The notes beneath the pieces are model-generated. The model did no database searches. It saw nothing but the letters and a program-made list of their open reading frames with translations, and was not told where the DNA came from. 31,317 nt of DNA, from positions 1 through 31,317 of the forward strand of contig JAEZIZ010000029.1 of the NCBI GenBank assembly GCA_023415915.1, given 5' to 3'. Below are positions 6,413-15,300 of this stretch, one piece after another. The stretch is from Bacillota bacterium. GTDB lineage: Bacteria; Bacillota; Clostridia; Christensenellales; SZUA-584. Made by a program: the position numbers and the translations under genes. Position 1 is the stretch's first letter. Every line of letters begins with the position of its first letter.

Positions 6413-8578
6413 GTGAGCATGAGCGATTTACTTGATTCCCTCAACGAGCAGCAGAAAGAGGCCGTTACGGCCACCGAAGGCTTCATACGCGTGATAGCGG
6501 GCGCGGGCTCCGGCAAGACGCGCGCTCTCTCGCATAGGTTCGCTTACCTCGTTAACGAGATAGGCATAATGCCGGGGAACATACTCTGCGTAACGTTCAC
6601 CAACAAGTCCGCCGCCGAGATGCGCTGGCGCATACGCCGCCTGACGGGCGACAGCGACACGGGCTATATAAGCACTTTCCACAGCTTCTGCGTAACGGTG
6701 CTGCAGGAGGACAGCCACGCCGTGCAGTACCCCAAAAGCTTCCTTGTGCTCGACAACGGCGACATAGACGCGATGCTAAAAATAATATACGAGGAGCGCG
6801 GGCTTACGCTGCGGCACATGACGTTTGCCAAAGCGCGTGGGATGATAGAAATATACAAGCTCGATAAGCACCCAGACTACTACAAGCACATGATAGCGAT
6901 GCCTTTGGACGAACTGCGCCAAAAGTATATGGACGCAGCGGAACCGATGAATATCATATTCTGGGGATACCTGTACCAGGAGAAAAAGTGCTTCGGGCTC
7001 GACTATAACGACCTTATCAAGTACGTGCTATACATATTCAGTACCGACGAGGAGATAAAGCTAAAGTGGCAAAAGCGCCTTGAATACATAATGGTGGACG
7101 AGTATCAGGACATCGACGAGCTTCAGTACCAGCTGATGAGCGTGCTGTGCGGGTACCATAAAAACCTCTTCATAGTGGGCGACCCCGACCAGACGATATA
7201 CACGTGGCGCGGCGCTAGCGTGCGTTTCATACTCGACTTCGACAAGGATTTCCCGGACGTGCGCACTATAATGATGACGAAGAACTACCGCTCTACGCCG
7301 CAGATAATAGCCGCCGCCAACTCGCTGATAGACAAGAACCACCACCGCGTAAGAAAAGAGCTAGAGCCCTCTCTGACGAGCGGCGCTCCCGTCGTGTACC
7401 ACCACGCCAAAACCGCCGAGGAAGAGGCAAAATGGATAGCGTCCAGTATAAGGGAGCTTGTTGACGGCGGAGCAGCTTTGGGCGATATAACGATACTCTA
7501 CCGCGCGCATTTCGTGTCGCGAGTGCTCGAAGAGGTATTTTTAAAGGAAGAGTTGCCTTACGTAATATACAGCGGCGTGCAGTTCTTCGACCGCATGGAG
7601 GTAAAGGACGCGTTAAGTTACTTAAGGCTTATCGTATATAAGGACGACCTTTCGTTCCTGCGCGTAGCCAATGTGCCCAAGCGCAACATAGGCGAGCGGC
7701 GCATAAGGTTCCTTCAGGAATACGCGCAGCGCAATTCCTGTTCGCTTTATACCGCGCTCGAACGTACTATAGAGGACGATATATTCAAAAACACAAAGGC
7801 CAAGCAGTTTCTCTCTATGATAGAGCGGTTCTCGGCAGCCTGCCGGGACATGCCCATATCCGAGCTGTTATCGGCAGTGCTCGACGAGAGCGGCTACGAG
7901 GAGATGCTGCGCACAGAGGGCAGCCAGGAGCGGCTTGACAACCTAGCGGAGCTTAAGCAGTCGGTGCACGAATATGAGATATCGTGCGGCGAAGAGAGCA
8001 CTATGGAGCATTATCTCTCGCATGTCGCGCTAATGACCAATATGGACGCAGGCTCGGCCGGCAACGCCGTGAAGATGATGACTGTGCATACCGCCAAAGG
8101 CCTTGAATTTGACAACGTGTTCCTCTGCGGGCTCGAAGAAGGCGTATTCCCATCCAAAAAGACCTCAACGCTCGAAGCCATGGAGGAAGAGCGGCGACTC
8201 GCTTTCGTAGCGTTTACGCGCGCTAGACAACGGCTGTTTCTCTCCGACTCGGAGGGGCGCAACCTCGACGGCTCACACAGGTATCCGTCGCGCTTCATAT
8301 TCAACGTGGACAAGCCGCTGCTTGAATACACCCACGAACTCAGCGAGAACCTCGTTGCGGAAACAAACTGGAGCATAAGCAGCAGCGAACTGGCGCTTGA
8401 ATCTGCTTCCGAGCTCGCTTTTAAAACAGGCGATCGCGTCGTGCACAATATAATGGGCGCAGGAGTAATAGTGGATATAGACCGCGATAAAGCCGCGTAC
8501 GTAATAAAATTCGATATACTCGGCACGCCGCGCAATATAAACTTTAAAGTAAAGCTCGAACGCGAAACTTCGTTATAG
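6413..8578 (+). CDS. pcrA: UvrD/PcrA-type superfamily 1 DNA helicase
   Basis: A 721-residue ATP-dependent 3'-5' DNA helicase acting in repair and replication restart. Motifs in order: Q motif LNEQQKEAV (10-18), Walker A AGAGSGKT (29-36), Ia TFTNKSAAEM, Walker B VDEYQDID (about 228-235), III GDPDQTIYTWRGA, IV NYRS, V TVHTAKGLEFDNVF and VI EERRLAFVAFTRAR. The C-terminal tail GDRVVHNIMGAGVIVDI is the Tudor-like domain of PcrA that contacts RNA polymerase. The length is typical. The start could be GTG 6413 or ATG 6419, and neither has a strong ribosome site. The gene stands alone. Confidence 0.93.
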   Translation: MSMSDLLDSLNEQQKEAVTATEGFIRVIAGAGSGKTRALSHRFAYLVNEIGIMPGNILCVTFTNKSAAEMRWRIRRLTGDSDTGYISTFHSFCVTVLQEDSHAVQYPKSFLVLDNGDIDAMLKIIYEERGLTLRHMTFAKARGMIEIYKLDKHPDYYKHMIAMPLDELRQKYMDAAEPMNIIFWGYLYQEKKCFGLDYNDLIKYVLYIFSTDEEIKLKWQKRLEYIMVDEYQDIDELQYQLMSVLCGYHKNLFIVGDPDQTIYTWRGASVRFILDFDKDFPDVRTIMMTKNYRSTPQIIAAANSLIDKNHHRVRKELEPSLTSGAPVVYHHAKTAEEEAKWIASSIRELVDGGAALGDITILYRAHFVSRVLEEVFLKEELPYVIYSGVQFFDRMEVKDALSYLRLIVYKDDLSFLRVANVPKRNIGERRIRFLQEYAQRNSCSLYTALERTIEDDIFKNTKAKQFLSMIERFSAACRDMPISELLSAVLDESGYEEMLRTEGSQERLDNLAELKQSVHEYEISCGEESTMEHYLSHVALMTNMDAGSAGNAVKMMTVHTAKGLEFDNVFLCGLEEGVFPSKKTSTLEAMEEERRLAFVAFTRARQRLFLSDSEGRNLDGSHRYPSRFIFNVDKPLLEYTHELSENLVAETNWSISSSELALESASELAFKTGDRVVHNIMGAGVIVDIDRDKAAYVIKFDILGTPRNINFKVKLERETSL

Positions 8579-8628
8579 ACATCAAAACCGCACTTTTTGT
8601 CGAAAAGAAATATAATTGCGAAAACCCC

Positions 8629-8656
8629 TTGAATAATTCCCTGCTTGGTGTAAAAT
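8629..8656 (+). promoter_or_regulatory. Sigma-A-type promoter of the GNAT gene
   Basis: TTGAAT (8629-8634) and TAAAAT (8651-8656) are 16 bases apart, about 80 bases before the acetyltransferase start. The hairpin repeat at 8687 would then lie in the 5' leader. Confidence 0.5.
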
Positions 8657-8686
8657 GATTGAGTTTGTTAAACAATATATATTGGC

Positions 8687-8716
8687 GGTCCCCAAAAAAG
8701 GTTGCGAATTTTGGGG
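8687..8716. repeat. GGTCCCCAAAA hairpin repeat in the leader of the GNAT gene
   Basis: CCCCAAAA (8690-8697) pairs with TTTTGGGG (8709-8716). The unit GGTCCCCAAAAA...GCG...TTTTGGGG is the reverse complement of the two tandem copies at 2748-2818. It ends 18 bases before the ATG, so in RNA it could influence ribosome access. Confidence 0.5.
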
Positions 8717-8734
8717 TTGTAAAGGGTGGCGCAT

Positions 8735-9196
8735 ATGAATATAAACGTTATTAAGGCCGACGACAGCTACCTTGCGGACTGTACGTCAGCCGTATTGAAT
8801 TCCGATCTCGGAAAGATATATTTCAAGGATAAAAAGCGGGCTGTACAGGCTCTAACGGGCGGCATACAGAGCGGCGAAATATATGTAGCCGTCAACAACG
8901 AACTTGAGTGTTTGGGGTTTGTCTGGTTCAAGCCGGACGGCATGTTTTCAAGGTTCCCGTATCTGCACATGGTGGCCGTCAGAGAGGAATACCGCGGCAT
9001 AGGCGTAGGAAAGATACTTGTAAGGTTCTTTGAAGATACCGTGCGCGGGGAAAACACCAAAGCGTTTCTTGTCGTCGCGGATTTCAACCCAAAGGCGAAA
9101 TCACTTTACGAACACCTCGGGTACAAAGTGGTGGGCAGCATACCCGGCCTTTACAAGGAAGGCGTCACAGAGTCGCTGATGATGAAGGAGCTTTGA
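8735..9196 (+). CDS. GNAT-family N-acetyltransferase
   Basis: About 153 residues from the ATG at 8735, which has AAAGGG eight bases before it; an in-frame GTG at 8726 is a less likely start. Motif A for acetyl-CoA binding is clear: LHMVAVREEYRGIGVGKIL, with the R/Q-x-x-G-x-G/A core (R-G-I-G-V-G). It is followed by motif B features (DFNPKAKSLYEHLGY). GNAT enzymes transfer acetyl groups to amines of small molecules or proteins. The substrate cannot be predicted. It is preceded by its own promoter and stands between the helicase gene and the convergent lpd operon. Confidence 0.85.
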   Translation: MNINVIKADDSYLADCTSAVLNSDLGKIYFKDKKRAVQALTGGIQSGEIYVAVNNELECLGFVWFKPDGMFSRFPYLHMVAVREEYRGIGVGKILVRFFEDTVRGENTKAFLVVADFNPKAKSLYEHLGYKVVGSIPGLYKEGVTESLMMKEL

Positions 9197-9221
9197 GCTT
9201 CTACATTAAGGAAAACCATGA

Positions 9222-9273
9222 CTTTACGCCCTGTAAAGCTTATAGCTTTATGGGGCTCCGTTATAAAAGCCCC
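9222..9273. terminator. Hairpins between convergent GNAT and lpd genes
   Basis: CTTTAC/GTAAAG surrounds a short loop near 9223-9239, and GGGGCT (9252-9257) pairs with AGCCCC (9268-9273). They lie between the ends of two convergent genes and may serve as a bidirectional stop. No T-run is evident on either strand. Confidence 0.35.
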
Positions 9274-9319
9274 TGAGCAACATTACCGGGCAACGCTTTA
9301 CCTTTTCCCTCTTACAGGG

Positions 9320-10711
9320 TCACTTCTTTGTTTTCGGTATGTCTATGCACATACCGTAAACGTCGTGCGCCGCTTCCATTATTATTTCGCTCACCGTGGG
9401 ATGAGGGTGTATAGTGTCCGCGATATCGTGTACGCTAAGCCCGCATTTCATCGCAAGCGTTATCTCGGATATCATGTCCGTCGCCCGTGGCGCTATAATA
9501 TGCGCGCCGAGTATCTTGTCCGTCCCTTCTTGCGCTATTATCTTTGCGATGCCGCTTCGCTCGCCCATTACCGTGGATTTGCCGTTCGCGCTTACAGGAA
9601 ACCTGCCGACACGTACCGCAAACCCGTTCTTTACTGCCTCCTCTTCGGTCAGGCCTACAGACGCTATCTCCGGCTCGGAATATATGCACGCTGGCGAGAG
9701 AGAACTGTCTACCGTTTTGTTCGCTCCCGCGGCATTCTCGGCGGCGGCTATTCCCTGTGCGGTGGCCACGTGCGCCAGCATCTTTTTGCCGGTAACGTCC
9801 CCCACCGCGTATACTCCCAGCACGGAGGTCTCCATGCGGTCGTTAACCCTTATAAAGCCCCGCTCGGTCTGCACCCTTATGTTCTCAAGCCCCAGGTTCT
9901 CGCTGTTGGGCTTTCTGCCCGTCACTACGGCGGCTATTTCCGCCTGCGCCTTAACAACGCCGCTCTGGCATTCAAACTCGCACGTTACTCCCTCGCCTGC
10001 TTCCAGCGACGTTACCCGGGAACCCGTATAAAACTTGACTCCCTTCCTCTCGAGGTTCTTTTTAAGTATCGACGATACTTCCGGGTCCGTGCCCGGCAGT
10101 ATGCTCTCCAGCATCTCAATTACCGTCACACGCTTTTCGAGAGCCGCAAACAAAGTCGCGAACTCTATGCCTATTACGCCCCCGCCTATTATTATGACGC
10201 TCTGCGGACACCCATTGATATTGAGAAGCCCGTCGCTGTCGAGTATACTCTTGTTGTCAACGGTTATAAACGGCGGCACTGCTGGCCTCGAGCCTGTTGC
10301 GATTATTATTTTATCCGCATGTATAGTCTCGCCGCCTGTTATTTCTATAGTGTTTCTGTCCTTTATATAGCCTTCGCCGCGGTATATTGCGCCGCCGTTG
10401 CTGCTGATGAGATACTCCACGCCGCTTCTTAACTGCTTTACCGCGGCGTCTTTCCTTGCCGCCATCTTTGAAAAGTCGTACTCTACAGCGCCGGTGCTTA
10501 TGCCTATCCTGCCCGCCGCTTTTATTGCCTGATACTGCTGTGCGCTGTTAAGCAGCGACTTGGTGGGTATGCACCCCCTGTTAAGGCATGTACCGCCCAT
10601 CTCGGAGCGCTCTATCACAGCAGCGCTGAGCCCGCGCTGCAGCGCCCTTATCGCGGCAGCATACCCGCCCGGGCCTCCGCCCAGCACCACGACGTCATAC
10701 CTTTTGTTCAT
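9320..10711 (-). CDS. lpdA: Dihydrolipoamide dehydrogenase (E3)
   Basis: A 463-residue FAD/NAD-dependent disulfide oxidoreductase that reoxidises dihydrolipoyl groups with NAD+. It has the FAD motif VLGGGPGGYAAA (9-20), the redox pair C42-x4-C47 (GGTCLNRGCIPTK), a second Rossmann motif GGGVIGIEFA, the FAD-contact motif YAVGDVTG, and the C-terminal H437-P-T-x-S-E442 catalytic His/Glu motif (HPHPTVSE). All key residues are present and the length is normal. AAAGGA precedes the ATG. It follows the aldo/keto reductase gene by 15 bases, so both are co-transcribed. No E1/E2 or glycine-cleavage gene lies nearby, so its partner complex must be encoded elsewhere. Confidence 0.93.
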   Translation of the reverse strand: MNKRYDVVVLGGGPGGYAAAIRALQRGLSAAVIERSEMGGTCLNRGCIPTKSLLNSAQQYQAIKAAGRIGISTGAVEYDFSKMAARKDAAVKQLRSGVEYLISSNGGAIYRGEGYIKDRNTIEITGGETIHADKIIIATGSRPAVPPFITVDNKSILDSDGLLNINGCPQSVIIIGGGVIGIEFATLFAALEKRVTVIEMLESILPGTDPEVSSILKKNLERKGVKFYTGSRVTSLEAGEGVTCEFECQSGVVKAQAEIAAVVTGRKPNSENLGLENIRVQTERGFIRVNDRMETSVLGVYAVGDVTGKKMLAHVATAQGIAAAENAAGANKTVDSSLSPACIYSEPEIASVGLTEEEAVKNGFAVRVGRFPVSANGKSTVMGERSGIAKIIAQEGTDKILGAHIIAPRATDMISEITLAMKCGLSVHDIADTIHPHPTVSEIIMEAAHDVYGMCIDIPKTKK

Positions 10712-10726
10712 TCCGCTTCCTTTCTG

Positions 10727-11578
10727 CTAAAACCATACTTCGTCTGGGTTAAGCCCCGAGCCGCCGATGTATTCCATGCCGTTCAAAAATGCCATATCCT
10801 CTTCGCTTATCTCAAAGCCGAACACGTCTGCGTTCTCCTTTATGCGCGAAGGCGTGACCGATTTGGGCAGCGGCAGAAATTCGTTCTGCAGACACCATCT
10901 TATGCACAGCTGCGCCACCGAAACTCCGTATTTTTGAGCCATGCCCTTAAGCGTGGGGTTGCTTATCATGCGGCCGGAACCAAGGGGGCTCCACGCTTCG
11001 AGCACTATGCCGTGCTGTCTGCAGAACGCAACAGTCTCCTGCTGCATCTGCCCTACGTGCAGCTCTATCTGGTTTACCATAGGCTTAATTTCCGCTTCGT
11101 CTATAAGCGGTTGTAAATGATGCGGCAGGAAGTTGCTCACGCCTATTGCGCGTATGCGTCCGTCCTTATACAGCTTCTCAAACGCCTTCCATGTGCTTGC
11201 GTTGGTTTTTTGCCAATTTGCGTACCGCCGCGCTGTAGCCGGCCAATGTATCAGATAAAGATCAAGGTAATCCAGTTGGAGTAATTTAAGCGATTTTTCA
11301 AATGCTTTCATCGTCTTATCGTACCCGCGCTCCGAGTTCCACAGCTTGGTGGTAATGAAAATCTTCTTCCTGTCCACGCCGCTTTCCTTTATTGCCGTGC
11401 CCACGTCCCGCTCGTTGCCGTATGCCGCCGCTGTGTCTATATGCACGTAGCCGGTTTCAATTGCGTATTTCACCGAGTCGACGCATACTCTGCCGCTGGG
11501 CGTCTGCCATGTGCCGAAGCCCAAACAGGGTATGCCTACGCCGTTATTTAAAATAAAAGTGTCAGCAGGATTATTCAT
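10727..11578 (-). CDS. Aldo/keto reductase
   Basis: A 283-residue NADPH-dependent reductase of the AKR superfamily (AKR5-like length). The catalytic tetrad is visible: D48 (HIDTAAAYGNE), Y53, K78 (TTKLW) and H111 (LIHWP). The C-terminal half has the NADPH-binding pattern, with GVSNF, LEAWSPLGSG and PLPKSVTPSRIKEN. It reduces aldehydes or ketones to alcohols, with 2,5-diketogluconate or methylglyoxal reductase-type activity as the nearest described functions. GGAGG lies seven bases before the ATG. It is the first gene of a two-gene operon with lpdA. Confidence 0.9.
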   Translation of the reverse strand: MNNPADTFILNNGVGIPCLGFGTWQTPSGRVCVDSVKYAIETGYVHIDTAAAYGNERDVGTAIKESGVDRKKIFITTKLWNSERGYDKTMKAFEKSLKLLQLDYLDLYLIHWPATARRYANWQKTNASTWKAFEKLYKDGRIRAIGVSNFLPHHLQPLIDEAEIKPMVNQIELHVGQMQQETVAFCRQHGIVLEAWSPLGSGRMISNPTLKGMAQKYGVSVAQLCIRWCLQNEFLPLPKSVTPSRIKENADVFGFEISEEDMAFLNGMEYIGGSGLNPDEVWF

Positions 11579-11728
11579 ACTGTTTCCTCCGTTTATTGAT
11601 ATCTGAGCGCCTATCGTTTATATTAAAACCCGATTTCTGGTTTAAAGCAATTGTTTTTTCACCTGCCCCGGATATGCCCTTAAGCGCATAAGTGATATAA
11701 TTAAGGCGCATATCGAAAAATATTGATT

Positions 11729-12211
11729 ATGGATGGTATTAGAATGGCTCAGGACAGTTGGGCGCTTCCGCCCATAGAGAAGATATACGAGGCTTACAGC
11801 GCCGTAGCGGACGGCCGCGTAACAATGAGCGACAGCAGCGCCACCGTTTCTTCCTCGGATTATAAAAAGACATATACCATAGAATGGAGCGAAGACGCCT
11901 ATTCCTCTAACGATAACGCGTCCTGCTGGCAGGGGTACATGGGCTACCCTCTCATTGCCGTGCTGATGCTAAAGGGCAGGCTTGATTACGACAAAACCGT
12001 AGCAGCGTGCTTTAAAGGCGTCAACTGGAAAGAGCTGAATACGGCGTATAAAAACCAATACGGCAAAGCGGCGGACGCGGTTTTGGAAAGGCTTGCGCAC
12101 GAGGGCAATGACGCAGCAAAAATAAAGCAGGACGCAGAGAGCGTATATGAGCAGATAAAGCGTCTTAACATAAAGCGCAGGCGAGGCAAAACAAGACCGC
12201 CTGCGAAATGA
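11729..12211 (+). CDS. Hypothetical protein
   Basis: A soluble protein of about 160 residues. Starts are possible at ATG 11729 or ATG 11744, and neither has a strong ribosome site. The N-terminal half is mixed and holds WALPPIEKIYEAYSAVADGRV; the C-terminal third is a charged helix ending in RLNIKRRRGK. The layout recalls small conserved proteins of Clostridia, but I do not recognise the family. A TATAAT at 11695-11700 might be its -10 box. It is monocistronic and followed by a strong hairpin. Confidence 0.55.
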   Translation: MDGIRMAQDSWALPPIEKIYEAYSAVADGRVTMSDSSATVSSSDYKKTYTIEWSEDAYSSNDNASCWQGYMGYPLIAVLMLKGRLDYDKTVAACFKGVNWKELNTAYKNQYGKAADAVLERLAHEGNDAAKIKQDAESVYEQIKRLNIKRRRGKTRPPAK

Positions 12212-12238
12212 ATCTCCCCGCACTTTTATAGGCATTTG

Positions 12239-12263
12239 CCCCCGGCGGCCGGCTCGCCGGGGG
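12239..12263 (+). terminator. GC-rich terminator hairpin
   Basis: CCCCCGGCG (12239-12247) and CGCCGGGGG (12255-12263) form a perfect nine-pair stem, 28 bases after the stop of the hypothetical gene. The following TATTATAA is only mildly T-rich. The element may also help to end the convergent gene at 12330. Confidence 0.55.
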
Positions 12264-12329
12264 TATTATAACAATAGCCTTTCAGGGTACAGTTTTTACG
12301 CCGGCTTAAAAACGCGTTTTATTCTGCGG

Positions 12330-15300
12330 TTAGAAGAAACAGCCCCAAAAACCCGGTATTATCGGCCTGAACCAGATTATAGGATTCGTCAGCGTAATCC
12401 TTACGGTATTGACGGTGCCGTCGCCAAGGTCGGCTCTTAACTGGTACGTGCCCGCCTTAAGATACTTTGTGCTGAGCTCGAAGTAATACTGTTTCGTGAA
12501 CTTGTCGTACCTGAAAAGGTTGCCGTACGTAAACGGCCATATCGAGGAAGCTTTCTCTTCCGGGCCGACTACGCCTTTTTCCACCCTCGCTATATACAGC
12601 TTCGCGGCCGCGTTCTTCACGCTTGACCCGTTCGCGTCCTTTAAGCGGAATATTACGGGTACCGGGCTTCCTGTAATCCACGTCTTGACGAACGGGCTTA
12701 AAAACCCGCTGAAAACATATTCGACGCTATACGATACCGTTACGGTTGCCGTATTGCCCGCTTCATCGGACGCCGTAAACTTTAACGTATGAAGCCCGGC
12801 TGTGCCGGTATCAAGCCTGCCTCCGCTGGCGATATCTCCGCTCGAGCTTTCTACGCCCGAAAGGGAGTCTTCGCACGACCATGTGACTATAACCTTCTTG
12901 TTGAGCTTTAACCTGTCGCCGTCGGCAACGCCGTTTACGGTTATTACAGGAACGGTTTTGTCTATAGTGAACGATACAGTCGCCTCGGACTCGTTGCCGT
13001 CACTGTCAACGGCGGCGATATGAAGCGTATATGCGCCTTCCTGCGTTATCGCCGCTCCTGAATAGCTATCGCCGTTCAGCGTCATTGTAAACGTTCCTTC
13101 GTCGGTAGTTACCACGGGCGTAACGTCGGCGTTATAGTACCTGCCGTCCTCCACTCCGCTTACGGTTATAGCGGGAGGAACCGTATCTCCTATCCTTACT
13201 ATCTCCGCTGTGTTTCTTACCCTGAGCCTCGGGCCGAGGGGATCCACGGAAGCAAGGCCTACTGCGGAAACCCTGTCGCCTACAGTTATAGCGGGGTCCC
13301 ACTTGCCGAGTTTGGACGCGTCGCCGCTGCCGTCGCCTATGTAGCCGTCCACAAACACCCGCGCTTCGCCGCTGCCGTCGTCGATATACAGGTTCTGGCT
13401 GTCCATGCGCGTTACCATGCCCTCGATTTTGACGAGCCTTCCGCCGCTGCCGCCGTCCATGGACTGCTGCGTAGTCATTGCCGCAGGCTCTATCGGGTCT
13501 TTCGACTCGTCGGTCACCGAGTATTCTATTACGCGCAGCTCAATATCACCCTGATACTGATCGAGCGTGCCCGTCACCTTTACCTTCTGGCCCACCTCTA
13601 TGCTTGCACCGGAAACAGGGAATATGTTTATACCGCCGGTAGCGTCCTCTATATATATAGTGTCGAAGAACGCGTTGTCGGCAGGCACCGTTCCGGCTGT
13701 CACCGTACCCTCTACGCAGAACACGTCGCCCATAACTCCCGCGCGCGCCTGCGCTATCGGCGTTACGGGTATTACCTTCTTTATGGACCCAAGTATGTTA
13801 AGCAATATGTTATAGTTGCTGTTTTGCAGCTGCCCGTAATTGTCGAGCTGGGCTTTCACCTCAAAGTTCGAGTAAAACACCGTACCGCCGACGAGCAGCT
13901 TCCCGCCGCCCGGCAGCGTCTCCGTTGCCAGCGCTACCACGTTGCCCTTGCCTATGCCGGTATCGTCGGGTATCGTCTTGTTCGCAGCCGACACATACGA
14001 ACCCCCGAGGCCGTCGTTGTCCGAGTCAAACCCGTATGTAGAAGGCCATCCCTTGACGAGCCACTCGGCGCCGCTTCCCATAGTAAGCGAGCATCCGCTG
14101 TAAAAGCTGTAGCTCTGCTCCGCCTGCACGCCGTCAAGATACGGCGAATCCATGTTGTACGTTTTCATGGGCACGCGGTAAGGAGTGCCGCCCGCCACTC
14201 CGGGAGGGTTGACGTTGGGGTTGTTGTCGTAGTCCACAACCTCGTCGTCGTTTATCCTTGTGCCCGCGCCTATTGCCTCGAGCACCCTGTTCTGCTGATA
14301 CGCAGAATGGTTCACGCTGTCGTTGCGGTTATCCTGGTAATCCGCAAGAGCGGTAACTATTATGTTTCCGCCCCTGTCTGCGAACTCCTTTATAACCGCT
14401 ATCTCTTCATCGGTGTATGGGCTCTGAGAATAAGACACGCCCCCCGCGGTGCCGTTCTTCTTAGCGGGCGGAGACAATATAAGAAGCTGCGCGTCTTCAA
14501 GCGCTTCTGCCGCCAGCGGGCTCGTCTGCACGACGACGTTAATGCCCTCCTGATTCGCTATTGCCACAAGGTTTGTCATATTGCCCGAGTAATAGCCCGT
14601 GACGTAATCGTTATAATGCGAAGCGTCCACGACGATGTTGGTAATCACTGCGGGGTCCACAACATTGAGCTTTAAAACGTCGGTAAACGTTTTTTCCACG
14701 CCGTTTATTACGGCAATAAGCTTGACATTTACGTCAAATTTGCCCGCCGCTGCCGGCGTATAATCGAACGAATACGAGCCGGCGCCCAGCGAAGCAACGG
14801 GGCTTATCGCAGACACGGTGTGTATTACGCTTCCGCCAACCGAGTATTCGAGGCTTGTAATATCCATCGCGGAGCTTTCATTGTTGAAAAGCTCCGTCGT
14901 TATTGTAAGCGGCTTGCCTTTCATAGGCAGCGACGTACTGCCGAAAGTCTTTGATATGCCCGCCTTATCCACCTCGCCTATCCATACGGGCGCCGTTACC
15001 GCAATGTCATGGTCCGCTTCGTCCACCCTTATGTAATAATACGAATAATCGGGCGGGAGGCTAAACTCCAGCGTCTCCTTGCTCGATGTAAGCGTTTCGG
15101 AAGCGACCACCCTGCCTCCGTTCGATATTACCGACACCTTTCCCAACGCTTCGTTGTCGGGGTCCTCAAGTACTACCTTTATGTTGACGGCGTCCGGCTT
15201 TTCCGCAAACACCGTGCCCATATACTCTCCGTTGAGCGTATAGTTTATTCTAAGGTTGTTGTCTTCGGTGGCGTATACGCGCATATCCCTCATCGCGTCG

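Noticed and set aside
9218..10432. 404-codon plus-strand frame opposite lpdA
   Set aside because: Arg/Tyr-rich shadow product with no motif; the minus-strand dihydrolipoamide dehydrogenase explains the region fully.
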